A stretch of DNA of 60,852 nucleotides from the NCBI GenBank assembly GCA_024682995.1, contig JAIKYR010000043.1:1-60852 (forward strand), in the 5' to 3' direction. A program made the position numbers and the translations under genes. Source of the stretch: Bacteroidales bacterium. GTDB lineage: Bacteria > Bacteroidota > Bacteroidia > Bacteroidales > WCHB1-69. Shown here in pieces: positions 52,868 through 60,852 of the stretch (within the stretch, counting starts at the first letter, position 1; each line of letters starts with the position of its first letter). Under the pieces are notes generated by a model, which saw nothing but the letters and a program-made list of their open reading frames with translations, was not told the DNA's origin and did not search any database.

Positions 52868-55468
52868 TCAAAGCAGTCCTTTGCTGGCCAGCAGGTCGCG
52901 CAGCTGGGCCTCGGTCTTCATCAGCACCTCGCGGGGCTTGCTGCCGTTGGCCTTGCCCACGATGCCGAACTCAGAGAGCTGGTCCATGATACGGCCGGCA
53001 CGGTTATACCCCAGTTTCATACGACGTTGTATCAAGGACGTGGATCCCTGTTGCGTCTGCACTACCAGCACGGCGGCATCCACAAACAGCGAATCGATAG
53101 CGTCGCCGCCAGCGTCATCATCACCATCATCGAAATTGCCGGCATCGCCTGCCGCCGGATCGGGCACGTCAGGCAACTCGTACGGATGCAACAGCGGACT
53201 CAGCTCGGATTTTTCCTGAATGTAGTTGGCAATCTTCTCCACCTCGGGCGTGTCCACGAAGGCGCATTGCAGACGGATGAGGTCGCTGCCCGTGGATATG
53301 AGCATGTCGCCCTTGCCGATGAGCTGGTTGGCACCCGTGGTGTCGAGAATGGTCTTGGAGTCCACACCCGACTGCACGCGGAAGGCAATACGCGCCGGGA
53401 AGTTGGCCTTGATGCTGCCAGTGATGATGTTGACCGACGGACGTTGCGTAGCGATGACCAGATGAATGCCGATGGCACGAGCCAGCTGGGCCAAGCGGGC
53501 GAGCGGCTGTTCCACCTCGCGCCCCGCGGTCATGATCAGATCACCGAACTCATCGATAATCAACACGATATACGGCAGATAACGGTGGCCCATCGCAGGC
53601 GAAAGGCCGCGCGAGCAGAATTTGGCATTATACTCCTTGATGTTGCGCATCCGCGCCATCTTCAGCAGATCATAGCGGTCGTCCATCTCCTTGCAGAGGG
53701 AATTGAGCACATGCACCACCTTCTTCACATCGTTGATGATGGCCTCCTCCTCGTCGGGCAGCTTGGCCAGATAGTAATTCTCTATAGCCGAATAGAGCGT
53801 GAACTCCACCTTCTTGGGGTCTATGAGCACGAACTTCATCTCCGCCGGATGCTTCGTGTAAAGCAGCGATGTGATGATGGCATTGAGGCCCACTGACTTG
53901 CCTTGACCGGTGGCACCGGCCACCAACAGGTGCGGCATTTTGGCCAGATCCACCACAAACGCCTCGTTGCTGATGGTGCGTCCCAACCCGATAGGCAGTT
54001 CATACTTGTTGTTTTGGAATTTGTCAGAAGAGATTATCTCCTTCATGGAGACGATGTTAGAGTTCTTATTGGGCACCTCGATGCCGATGGTGCCGCGTCC
54101 GGGTATCGGAGCGATGATACGGATGCCCAATGCAGCGAGGCTCAAGGCAATATCATCCTCCAGATTCTTGATCTTGCTGATACGCACACCCTCATCGGGG
54201 ATGATTTCGTACAACGTGACCGTAGGTCCGATGGTGGCGGTGATTTTACGGATAGGGATGCCAAAACTCTTCAATGTGGCCTCGATACGTTTCTTGTTGT
54301 CTAACAATTCGCGTTTCATCAGCTCTTCCGTGGCCTCCTTGGCGGGATAGTCGTTCAGCAGGTCTATAGGCGGGAACTCGTAAGTGGACAATTCCTTGCG
54401 CGGGTCATAGGGTTCCAGATTCCGGACTTCCTCCGCCGTAAGCTCGTGTGGCTCTTCTTCCGGGACTTCCTCAACATCCTCTTCCAAATCATCCTCTGAA
54501 CCAAACGTTTCATCTTTCACTTCATTGGAAACCAGTTCAAAAGGCACTTCCACATCTTCCTTCACTGGTGTGAACGGTGAATTGGAATATTCGGTTTTCT
54601 CGTCGGTATCCTTCTCCGTTTCAAATTCCACCACATTGGCGCCATGGTACTCTTTGCTGAGGCATCCGTGGTCGGTCACATAGAGATCATCGAGGTCCTC
54701 GTGCCGGGTATCCGTCTCTTGCGCGGTGGTCTGTTTGCGTTGTTTCCAAGTCTTGCGTTCCGCCGGCGGGTTCTGTTTCCGTTCCTCGATGGAGGTCTGG
54801 ATCCGCCCGAACCATTCGCTCAGTGGTATGTCATAACACAAGATAAGAATAATGACAAGCAGCACCGCAACTATGAGGTACGTGACCGCCTTCTGCACTG
54901 AAGCGAGCAGGAAGGTGTCCACCAGCGTGCCGAAATAGCCGGCCACGAAGGCATAGTCGCCGTCGGGGCGCACGAAGAGGCCGAGGAACATGGATAGCCA
55001 TGCCATGGTAAGTATCACGTTGATAGTCGTCTTCAGCAAGTTGACGGGAGATTTGCCCACGGTCAGACGCCAGCCATAGAGGAAGAACAGGAATGCGAAG
55101 CCGATGGAGCTGACCCCGAAGAGATCGTTGACGAAAAAGTAGGCCAGATAGGCCCCCACCGTGCGGGCGATGTTATGTGACGCATCCTGCCCATCTGACA
55201 GGACGAAGTGAATGTTGTTGTGCGCATGGAAGTAGAACGACACGATGGAGACGAAAAGCAGCAGGGCGAAGCACATCAACAGCACACCATAGACCTGAAT
55301 CATACGCGGGCTTTTCAACTGCTGGAAAAAGGAGCTCCCCCCCGACGACTTCGAGCTGCTCTTACGTTTGCCTTTCGGGGTGGACCCTTTGCGGACCTTG
55401 GCATGGCGGGTATTGACAGGCTTTGCCGTCTTGGAGTTTCGGGTGATGACTTGACTGGTAACTTTCAT
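52868..55468 (-). CDS. ftsK: DNA translocase FtsK
   Basis: A hexameric motor that pumps DNA at the division septum and helps resolve chromosome dimers. The 866 residues start with a basic segment, then four transmembrane helices at about 55-205, an acidic linker (about 215-365), and the alpha/beta motor. Walker A is GATGQGKS at 518-525 and Walker B (YIVLIIDEFGDL) is near 633. The C-terminal 70 residues form the winged-helix gamma domain (IQRRMKLGYNRAGRIMDQL) that reads KOPS-type sites. It is the upstream gene of the ftsK-lolA pair, with a 102-base gap. A -7 box is at 55516-55523. Confidence 0.97.
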   Translation of the reverse strand: MKVTSQVITRNSKTAKPVNTRHAKVRKGSTPKGKRKSSSKSSGGSSFFQQLKSPRMIQVYGVLLMCFALLLFVSIVSFYFHAHNNIHFVLSDGQDASHNIARTVGAYLAYFFVNDLFGVSSIGFAFLFFLYGWRLTVGKSPVNLLKTTINVILTMAWLSMFLGLFVRPDGDYAFVAGYFGTLVDTFLLASVQKAVTYLIVAVLLVIILILCYDIPLSEWFGRIQTSIEERKQNPPAERKTWKQRKQTTAQETDTRHEDLDDLYVTDHGCLSKEYHGANVVEFETEKDTDEKTEYSNSPFTPVKEDVEVPFELVSNEVKDETFGSEDDLEEDVEEVPEEEPHELTAEEVRNLEPYDPRKELSTYEFPPIDLLNDYPAKEATEELMKRELLDNKKRIEATLKSFGIPIRKITATIGPTVTLYEIIPDEGVRISKIKNLEDDIALSLAALGIRIIAPIPGRGTIGIEVPNKNSNIVSMKEIISSDKFQNNKYELPIGLGRTISNEAFVVDLAKMPHLLVAGATGQGKSVGLNAIITSLLYTKHPAEMKFVLIDPKKVEFTLYSAIENYYLAKLPDEEEAIINDVKKVVHVLNSLCKEMDDRYDLLKMARMRNIKEYNAKFCSRGLSPAMGHRYLPYIVLIIDEFGDLIMTAGREVEQPLARLAQLARAIGIHLVIATQRPSVNIITGSIKANFPARIAFRVQSGVDSKTILDTTGANQLIGKGDMLISTGSDLIRLQCAFVDTPEVEKIANYIQEKSELSPLLHPYELPDVPDPAAGDAGNFDDGDDDAGGDAIDSLFVDAAVLVVQTQQGSTSLIQRRMKLGYNRAGRIMDQLSEFGIVGKANGSKPREVLMKTEAQLRDLLASKGLL

Positions 55469-55515
55469 TTACACAGGAAAATTTATAAAAGAGAGGAAAA
55501 TATTCTATTATGATG

Positions 55516-55523
55516 CAAAATTA
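55516..55523 (-). promoter_or_regulatory. Bacteroidota -7 box for ftsK
   Basis: TAATTTTG on the minus strand, 48 bases upstream of the ftsK ATG. Confidence 0.5.
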
Positions 55524-55649
55524 GTATAATTTTATCTTAGTTATTCCGTTAAGTAATTCGGAATATGAACATATTCATGTTAGAAAAAAACAAGTCAGAT
55601 AGGATTCTATTCGGCTCATTGATATTATTTTTGCTCAAAATTTTTAGCT

Positions 55650-56348
55650 ATGCGTCATTTATTGTTATTACAGGCCGATTCCGGTGCCATGCCGGTTGTT
55701 GCCGAACAGGCCTCCCAAGTGCAGGAGACCTCCTATTTCCAACTTGTATTTGCGCTCAACAGCTTATGGATTATGATCCCGCTGTTTCTCATGCTGGGCT
55801 TCGCCATCTACCTGTTTGTCAAGAAGCTGATGGTGCTGAACCGTGCCTCCAAGGAGGAATACAACTTCATGAACAACATCCGCGACTTCATCCACGATGG
55901 CAAGCTGGACTCCGCCATGGCGCTTTGCAAGGGCAACGACAATCCGTCGGCCCGTCTGATTGAGAAGGGTCTTACGCGCATCGGCCGCCCACTGGATGAT
56001 GTGCGCACTGCCGTGGAGAACGAAGGTAACATTGAGGTAGGCCGTCTGGAGAAAGGCGTGTCCGCGCTGGCCACCATCGCCGCCATCGCCCCGATGCTCG
56101 GATTCTTGGGTACTGTCGTGGGTATGGTCTCCGCCTTCCACAACATGGCCGCCGACCCGAACAACTTCAACATCGGCACCCTGTCATCTGGCATCTACAC
56201 CGCCATGATCACCACCGTGGCCGGTCTTATCGTCGGCGTCATCGCCCTGGTGTTCCACAACATGATCGTTTCCAAGATCTCCAACGTGGTCTATATGCTG
56301 GAGGTCCGCACCACAGAGTTCATGGACCTGCTTCACGAAAACGTCTAA
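55650..56348 (+). CDS. exbB: MotA/TolQ/ExbB proton channel family protein
   Basis: The channel-forming subunit of a TonB-ExbB-ExbD energy-transfer system in the inner membrane. The 232 residues have three membrane segments: about 32-55, then after a cytoplasmic domain about 138-165 and 180-205. The conserved region VSALATIAAIAPMLGFLGTVVGMVSAF and TTVAGLIVGVIAL match the ExbB/TolQ family. It heads a three-gene operon; exbD starts 12 bases after its stop. The N-terminal start could also be the Met at residue 14, but the 55650 ATG is kept. Confidence 0.93.
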   Translation: MRHLLLLQADSGAMPVVAEQASQVQETSYFQLVFALNSLWIMIPLFLMLGFAIYLFVKKLMVLNRASKEEYNFMNNIRDFIHDGKLDSAMALCKGNDNPSARLIEKGLTRIGRPLDDVRTAVENEGNIEVGRLEKGVSALATIAAIAPMLGFLGTVVGMVSAFHNMAADPNNFNIGTLSSGIYTAMITTVAGLIVGVIALVFHNMIVSKISNVVYMLEVRTTEFMDLLHENV

Positions 56349-56360
56349 AAAAGCTCCGCC

Positions 56361-56801
56361 ATGGCTATCAAGATGCAAAACAAAATCGATACGACGTTCA
56401 GCGCCACGTCCATGTCCGACTTGGTGTTCCTGTTGTTGATTTTCTTCATGCTCACCTCCACGATGGTCTCCCCGAACGCCATCAACCTGGTGCTCCCGAA
56501 GAGCAACACAGACAAGCAGCTCGTATCCAAGAACATAGAGGTCTATATCAACGAAGACCTCCTCTACTTTGTCAATCCGGGAGGTTCCAAGGCGCAGCCC
56601 ATCCCGTTTGAGGAGTTGCTGCCAGCCCTTCAGGATGCCGCCGCCAAGGACAACTCCGACATGAAATCCATCGTGTTGCGCGCCGACAAGAGCGTACCTG
56701 TGGAGAATGTGGTTGCCCTCATGGACGTGCTCAATGAAATGAACGAAGCCTACCCGGAAGGGGAACGCTATAAAATGGTTTTAGCCACCGAAGGGAAATG
56801 A
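56361..56801 (+). CDS. exbD: Biopolymer transport protein ExbD/TolR
   Basis: The partner of ExbB, with one membrane helix near 20-40 preceded by SATSMSDLVFLLLIFFML, where the conserved Asp (DLVF) is thought to carry protons. A periplasmic domain of about 100 residues follows (VYINEDLLYFV, SIVLRADKSVPVENVV). The 146-residue length is normal. Many Bacteroidota operons carry two exbD genes; only one is present here. The stop overlaps the tonB-type start as ATGA. Confidence 0.93.
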   Translation: MAIKMQNKIDTTFSATSMSDLVFLLLIFFMLTSTMVSPNAINLVLPKSNTDKQLVSKNIEVYINEDLLYFVNPGGSKAQPIPFEELLPALQDAAAKDNSDMKSIVLRADKSVPVENVVALMDVLNEMNEAYPEGERYKMVLATEGK

Positions 56802-57493
56802 GAGAATCGAACGAGAATAGAAAAGACACTATCGTATCCTGGGGAACGACGGTCGGCACAATGGCACTCATCATTGTGTTGCTGCTTGCCTTCGGCCTGA
56901 AGTCCCAGATTCCACCTCCACCGCCCAAGAAGACCTTCTACGTAGAACTGGAAGCTCCGACGGGTGGTGGCGGCGGCGGTGGCATGGACGCTCCCTCTCC
57001 CACTCATTCCCGTCAACCCTCGGCTCCCAACTACGCCACCCAGAACGCACAAGACGCGCCTTCCGTGGCCCATTCCACCAAAACATCCACCACCCCGCAG
57101 CCCACACAACCTAAAGTGGACCAGACGGCCATTTTCAAAGGCGGCAAAGGTGGTAGTGGAAGCGGCGGCGGCCAAGGTTCCGGCATCGGCACGGGCACAG
57201 GCTCCGGCCTCGGTCCCGGCGAAGGCGGTGGCTCGGGCGGCGGCATCGGCTACGGCACGGGCGCAAGAGGCATGGTGAACAATATTAATACAACTGTTTC
57301 TGAAGAGGGACAGGTAAGTGTGGAAGTTCATGTGATGGCCGACGGCACCGTCAGTGAAGCCCGCGTGGTGAACACATCGAAAAACAAAACCACTATCACC
57401 AATCGCCTCATTCAACAGCAATGTGTGCAAGAAGCAAAACGAGCTCACTACAAACCAGGGAAAGAGGAATTAAGAATAATTTTATTCCACTAA
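56798..57493 (+). CDS. TonB-like energy transducer with a glycine-rich linker
   Basis: A 231-residue protein. A membrane anchor lies near 17-37 (GTMALIIVLLLAFGL), followed by IPPPPPKKTFYVEL. The periplasmic linker, normally proline-rich in TonB, is here mostly Gly/Ser (GGGGGGG, GKGGSGSGGGQGSG, GPGEGGGSGGG) over about 100 residues. The C-terminal domain (SVEVHVMADGTVSEARVVN, AHYKPGKEE) is a reduced TonB/energy-transducer fold. Together with ExbB and ExbD it should link the proton gradient to outer-membrane transport. TonB or TolA-like use cannot be told apart from sequence. No TonB-dependent receptor is nearby. Confidence 0.8.
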   Translation: MRESNENRKDTIVSWGTTVGTMALIIVLLLAFGLKSQIPPPPPKKTFYVELEAPTGGGGGGGMDAPSPTHSRQPSAPNYATQNAQDAPSVAHSTKTSTTPQPTQPKVDQTAIFKGGKGGSGSGGGQGSGIGTGTGSGLGPGEGGGSGGGIGYGTGARGMVNNINTTVSEEGQVSVEVHVMADGTVSEARVVNTSKNKTTITNRLIQQQCVQEAKRAHYKPGKEELRIILFH

Positions 57494-57494
57494 T

Positions 57495-58042
57495 AAACGC
57501 GAAGGGCGTGAAGGACGCAAAGTGTTCGCAAAGTCTTTATAATCCATTCACAATCCGCTTGATTCCCTGCTTCATCAATTCCACATTGAAGTTCATCAGC
57601 AATCCTAACTTATAACCTCCCAGTCGAAGATATGTCAACGTTTGCGCCATGTGAATACCTGCCAAAGCAGCCACGCTTTTTGTTTCAATCACCACTTTCT
57701 GATCAACTAATAAATCAATTCGAAAGGCGTGCTCAATAACGATATCGTAATATATTATAGGTAAATATTTTTCCTTCTCCACCCGCAAGTCTCGAGATAG
57801 TAACTCATAAAACATACATTCTTGGTATGTCTTCTCCAATAATCCCGGCCCCAGATACTTATGTACTTTCACCGCCGCATCCACAATAATCCGCGCCAAT
57901 TCATTCTCACTCATAACCAACCATTTTTAACATAACACTATATGTAAAACATTAATATCATTAAATTATTGCATAAAAAACAATAAAAATAAAAAAATAT
58001 TAATCCCAATAATTCTTTGCGTCCTTCGTGTCCTTTGCGTAT
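57495..58042. mobile_element. GxxExxY cassette bounded by inverted repeats
   Basis: 57495-57522 and 58015-58042 are inverted copies, 23 of 28 positions matching, both with the core GAAGGACGCAAAG. They enclose just the GxxExxY gene and AT-rich flanks. The right repeat ends one base before the folC ATG and the left begins two bases after the tonB-like stop. Cassette mobility is an inference. Confidence 0.45.
57537..57920 (-). CDS. GxxExxY family protein (PD-(D/E)XK-like)
   Basis: A 127-residue protein of the GxxExxY family, named for the motif here seen as GPGLLEKTYQECM. It also has FRIDLLVDQKVVIETKSV, a clear D...ExK nuclease-type core (Asp, Glu and Lys all present), followed by HMAQTLTYLRLGGYKLGLLMNFN. 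A nuclease-like fold is therefore likely, but the biological role of the family is not known. The gene is on the opposite strand to its neighbours, lies between exbBD-tonB and folC and is enclosed by inverted repeats, suggesting it arrived as a small unit. Confidence 0.9.
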   Translation of the reverse strand: MVMSENELARIIVDAAVKVHKYLGPGLLEKTYQECMFYELLSRDLRVEKEKYLPIIYYDIVIEHAFRIDLLVDQKVVIETKSVAALAGIHMAQTLTYLRLGGYKLGLLMNFNVELMKQGIKRIVNGL

Positions 58043-58043
58043 C

Positions 58044-59330
58044 ATGTATAACTCCCTTCTCGAAGAAATATTCCACGCCTACCCGATGTACCATAAAGTT
58101 GGGACGGCAGCATATAAAGAGGGCCTCGAGAATATCGAAGCCCTGTTGCAAATCGTGGGCAATCCTGAAAGAAAACTCAAAGCCATACACATCGCCGGCA
58201 CCAACGGCAAAGGCTCCGTGGCCCATCTCACCGCCTCCTATTGCCAGGAACGCGGACTGAAGACCGGCCTCTTTACCTCCCCACATCTGGTGGACTTCCG
58301 CGAACGCATCCGCATCAACGGCGTAATGATTCCTGAAGAAAAAGTGCTTGAGTTCTTCCAGAAATTCAAACCCTCTTTCAACAAACTCGAACCCTCTTTC
58401 TTTGAGATGACTACTGCTTTGGCGTTCTGGTATTTCGCCGAGCAGCATGTGGATGTCGCCGTGGTGGAAGTGGGCCTCGGCGGGCGGCTTGACGCCACCA
58501 ACGTACTCTCCCCCATCCTCTCCGTCATCACCAACATCACTCTGGAACACACCAACTTGTTAGGCGACAGCATTGCCAAAATAGCCTTCGAAAAAGCCGG
58601 CATCATCAAACAGGACACCCCCGTGGTTGTGGGCGAATTTCACCCGGAAAGCTATCCCGTCTTCACCGACATTGCCAACCAGAAAAACGCCCCGCTCTTC
58701 TTAGCGGAAAACAATTTCTCCGTGGAGGGCAATCTCTCCGACTGCAAAATCCTTGACATGGAGGGTGAAACCCTTTATGAGCACGTGCACACCCCTCTCG
58801 AAGGCGAATACCAGCGTAAAAACCTCGTCACATTCCTGCAAGTGGCGGAACTGCTCCAGCAAATAATGCCCTATGACAAGGATGTCACCGTGCAGGCCAT
58901 TGAACACGTTACGACTAACACGGGACTGTGCGGGCGCTGGCAGGTGCTGCGCCGCGAGCCGCTCACCATCTGCGACGTGGGACACAATCTCGGCGGGTTG
59001 AGCCTCACCATGAAGCAATTGGCTGACATTCCCTGCCGACAGCTACGTATGGTGTTCGGCATGGCCGCCGACAAGGACCTTGACCATATCCTACCACTCT
59101 TGCCCTCAAAAGCAAAATATTACGTTTGCCAAGCGCCTACCAACCGAGCCATTGTCGCGGAGGAGTTATCCAGCCGTCTGACGGCTCTCGGGTTGTCGTG
59201 CACCACCATTCCCGATGTGTGCGAGGCGTTCCGAAAAGCCAACAGCGATGCCGCGCCCGACGACATAGTATTCATCGGAGGAAGCTGCTTCGTCGTGGGT
59301 GAGCTCCTCTCCCATCTCTTCCTCTCTTAA
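58044..59330 (+). CDS. folC: Folylpolyglutamate synthase / dihydrofolate synthase
   Basis: A cytoplasmic Mur-ligase-family enzyme that adds glutamates to folates and usually also makes dihydrofolate from dihydropteroate. The start at MYNSLLEEI (58044) is preferred; the frame to 58017 would include part of the inverted repeat. The 428 residues show the P-loop IAGTNGKGSVAH near 49-60, the omega loop and TSPHLVDFRERIRING near 77, the Mur signature VGLGGRLDATN near 148, ITLEHTNLLG near 168 and a C-terminal ligand domain with CDVGHNLGG. The stop codon begins an octamer repeat. Confidence 0.95.
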   Translation: MYNSLLEEIFHAYPMYHKVGTAAYKEGLENIEALLQIVGNPERKLKAIHIAGTNGKGSVAHLTASYCQERGLKTGLFTSPHLVDFRERIRINGVMIPEEKVLEFFQKFKPSFNKLEPSFFEMTTALAFWYFAEQHVDVAVVEVGLGGRLDATNVLSPILSVITNITLEHTNLLGDSIAKIAFEKAGIIKQDTPVVVGEFHPESYPVFTDIANQKNAPLFLAENNFSVEGNLSDCKILDMEGETLYEHVHTPLEGEYQRKNLVTFLQVAELLQQIMPYDKDVTVQAIEHVTTNTGLCGRWQVLRREPLTICDVGHNLGGLSLTMKQLADIPCRQLRMVFGMAADKDLDHILPLLPSKAKYYVCQAPTNRAIVAEELSSRLTALGLSCTTIPDVCEAFRKANSDAAPDDIVFIGGSCFVVGELLSHLFLS

Positions 59331-59357
59331 CTCCTTAACTTCTTAGTTTCTTAATTC
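59326..59357 (+). repeat. Octamer repeat (CTTAACTC family) at the folC stop codon
   Basis: CTTAACTC, CTTAACTT, CTTAGTTT and CTTAATTC follow each other. The folC TAA is the first stop; further TAA or TAG triplets at 8-base steps occupy the other two frames. Confidence 0.65.
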
Positions 59358-59381
59358 ATCCCTCTGATTACACTTAAAACA

Positions 59382-59425
59382 ATAAAAAAGAGGACAACCT
59401 TTCGGTCGTCCTCTTCATTTTTTTG
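59382..59425. terminator. Bidirectional terminator between folC and gdhA
   Basis: AAGAGGACAACC and GGTCGTCCTCTT pair over 12 positions with one mismatch around TTTC. An A-run precedes and a T-run follows, so it can stop both convergent transcripts. Confidence 0.8.
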
Positions 59426-59438
59426 GCTAAACTGTCGA

Positions 59439-60782
59439 TTAGATGATACCTTGAGCTAACATAGCTTTTGCAACGCGCATGAAACCGGCGATGTTGGCAC
59501 CCTTCACATAGTTGATGGTACCATCAGCCTCACGACCGTGCTCAACGCACATGTCGTAAATGTCGTTCATGATCTTGTGCAGTTTGGCGTCAACCTCAGG
59601 AGCCGTCCAGTTGATGTGACCGGCGTTCTGGCAGATCTCGAGACCAGAGGTAGCAACACCACCGGCGTTGACAGCCTTACCAGGTCCGAACGGAACCTTA
59701 GCGGCTTGGAAAGCAGCGATAGCGCCGGGTTGGCAACCCATGTTGGAGACCTCAGCAACGTATTTAACGCCGTTAGCAAGGAGTTCCTTAGCGTCTTCTT
59801 CGCTCAACTCGTTCTGGAAAGCGCACGGGCAAGCGATGTCGCACTTCACGCTCCAAGCTTTCTTGCCGGCCGTGAATTTGGCTTTACCAGGGAATTTGTC
59901 GGCCATGTCTTGAACTTTGTTGCGGTTGGAAGCACGCATGTCAAGCATATAGTCAATCATTTCTTTGTCGATGCCGTCAGGAAGTTCGCAGACGCCGTCG
60001 GGACCGGAGATGGCCACAACCTTAGCGCCGAGTTCGGTAGCCTTGGTGGCAGCACCCCAAGCAACGTTACCGAAGCCGGAGAGGGCGATGCGTTTGCCTT
60101 CCATCGTGTCATTCTGTTGTTTTACCATGCGTTCCACATAGTAGATAGCACCGAAACCGGTAGCTTCCGGACGGATGAGGGAACCACCCCAGCCATAGCT
60201 CTTTCCAGTGAGGGCACCGGTAGAATGCTCGCGGGCGAGTTTCTTATAAGCACCGTAGAGGTAGCCGATCTCACGACCGCCAACACCCACGTCGCCTGCA
60301 GGGCTGTCCTGATCAGGACCGATGTTGCGCCACAATTCATACATGAAGGCTTGGCAGAAACGCATGATTTCAGCGTCGCTCTTGCCAACGGGATCGAAAT
60401 CGGAGCCACCCTTGCCACCGCCGAGAGGCAGATTGGTCAGAGAGTTTTTGAAGATCTGTTCGAAACCTAAGAACTTCAACATGGAGACGTTAACAGCCTT
60501 GTGGAAACGGAGACCGCCCTTGTATGCGCCGAGAGCAGCATTGAATTGGACGCGGTAGCCGAGGTTCGTGCAAACCTCACCCTTGTCGTTAACCCAGGTC
60601 ACGCGGAATGTGAAGATACGATCGGGTTCAACAATGCGCTCAACGATCTTGGCAGCCTCGAATTCGGGGTGCTTGTTGTATTCTTCTTCAATCGTTTCCA
60701 GGACTTCGCGAACGGCCTGCAAATACTCATTCTCACCAGGATGTTTGGCCTCCAGGTTAGCCATGATTTCATTTACTTTCAT
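59439..60782 (-). CDS. gdhA: Glutamate dehydrogenase (NADP-type)
   Basis: The enzyme that joins ammonium and 2-oxoglutarate to glutamate with NADPH, a main nitrogen-assimilation route in gut Bacteroidales; a cytoplasmic hexamer. The 447-residue length is typical. Visible motifs are the substrate region RVQFNAALGAYKGGLRFH (near 77), LPLGGGKGGSDFDP (118-131), the catalytic Asp stretch PAGDVGVGGREIGYL and the Rossmann loop LSGFGNVAWGA near 235. NADP preference follows from the overall family likeness. A -7 box lies at the window edge (60845-60852). Confidence 0.96.
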   Translation of the reverse strand: MKVNEIMANLEAKHPGENEYLQAVREVLETIEEEYNKHPEFEAAKIVERIVEPDRIFTFRVTWVNDKGEVCTNLGYRVQFNAALGAYKGGLRFHKAVNVSMLKFLGFEQIFKNSLTNLPLGGGKGGSDFDPVGKSDAEIMRFCQAFMYELWRNIGPDQDSPAGDVGVGGREIGYLYGAYKKLAREHSTGALTGKSYGWGGSLIRPEATGFGAIYYVERMVKQQNDTMEGKRIALSGFGNVAWGAATKATELGAKVVAISGPDGVCELPDGIDKEMIDYMLDMRASNRNKVQDMADKFPGKAKFTAGKKAWSVKCDIACPCAFQNELSEEDAKELLANGVKYVAEVSNMGCQPGAIAAFQAAKVPFGPGKAVNAGGVATSGLEICQNAGHINWTAPEVDAKLHKIMNDIYDMCVEHGREADGTINYVKGANIAGFMRVAKAMLAQGII

Positions 60783-60844
60783 ATTATTGAAATTTAAAAT
60801 TTAGGATAGTTGTAGAACTTTTTAATCGCTTTTGAAAAGCGGTG

Positions 60845-60852
60845 CAAAGGTA
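60845..60852 (-). promoter_or_regulatory. Bacteroidota -7 box for gdhA
   Basis: TACCTTTG on the minus strand, 63 bases upstream of the gdhA ATG. It is cut off by the end of the window, so the -33 element cannot be seen. Confidence 0.55.

Noticed and set aside
59538-60470. A 310-codon open frame opposite gdhA
   Set aside because: It is an antisense shadow of a well-conserved gene, with no start signal or recognisable domain. The classic pairing of dnaK antisense and GDH reports does not apply, since the real gdhA is on the other strand.

Overview
The window is chromosomal DNA from a member of the Bacteroidota, most likely an uncultured anaerobic member of the Bacteroidales. Three things point there. 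Several secreted proteins carry type IX secretion (T9SS) sorting domains. Bacteroidota-type -7 boxes (TAnnTTTG) stand in front of many genes. Bacteroidales families and gene orders are present: rsfS-ftsH-LUD-cdsA, ftsK-lolA, a DUF4290 protein, a FISUMP giant protein and C10 proteases. No rRNA, tRNA, CRISPR array, intact insertion sequence or prophage was seen.

Layout. 1-15.1 kb is a secreted/surface block: a lipoprotein, a DUF819 membrane protein, a T9SS type B protein, and a 3269-residue repeat protein flanked by an intact and a truncated copy of one small membrane-protein gene. 15.1-26.9 kb holds dnaK, a MITE-like structured element, carbamate kinase, an M13 peptidase, a patatin/Omp85 protein, a C10 protease and class II aldolase. 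27-35 kb is a minus-strand housekeeping run: a small envelope-stress-type cluster, uvrA, cdsA, a LUD protein, ftsH and rsfS. 35-46.3 kb is a plus-strand run: a lysyl-endopeptidase-like T9SS protease, a WbqC protein, a GT-C-like membrane protein, DUF4290, an ABC exporter, a porin, fumarase and PrsW. 46.3-52.1 kb holds a beta-barrel protein, lipoamide dehydrogenase, a tandem structured repeat and an AT-rich island with a CoiA-like nuclease, a secreted protein and an HTH regulator. 52.1-60.8 kb has lolA, ftsK, exbB-exbD-tonB, a GxxExxY gene inside inverted repeats, folC and gdhA.

How the genes fit together. The housekeeping genes cover protein quality control (DnaK, FtsH), DNA repair and segregation (UvrA, FtsK), phospholipid synthesis (CdsA), outer-membrane lipoprotein traffic (LolA), TonB energisation and central metabolism (Fba, FumC, Lpd, GdhA, carbamate kinase). 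The secreted genes suggest a proteolytic, host- or particle-associated way of life. Many genes are joined by ATGA or TGATG overlaps, which suggests translational coupling.

The most unusual items are these. (1) A perfect A-AAA-AAG slippery heptamer in the poly-lysine tail of the DUF4290 gene lies in the geometry that would fuse it to the next gene, an ABC ATPase. (2) A T9SS-sorting-like domain sits at the N-terminus of the giant FISUMP protein, and the duplicated gene fragment brackets that gene. (3) Heptamer and octamer repeats begin exactly at stop codons and place stops in all three frames. (4) A 259-bp MITE-like element, a GxxExxY cassette with inverted-repeat ends, and a duplicated intergenic element whose stem is preserved by a T-to-C change have not, to my knowledge, been described as such. 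All functional statements rest on reading the sequence and recalling families; no search was run.
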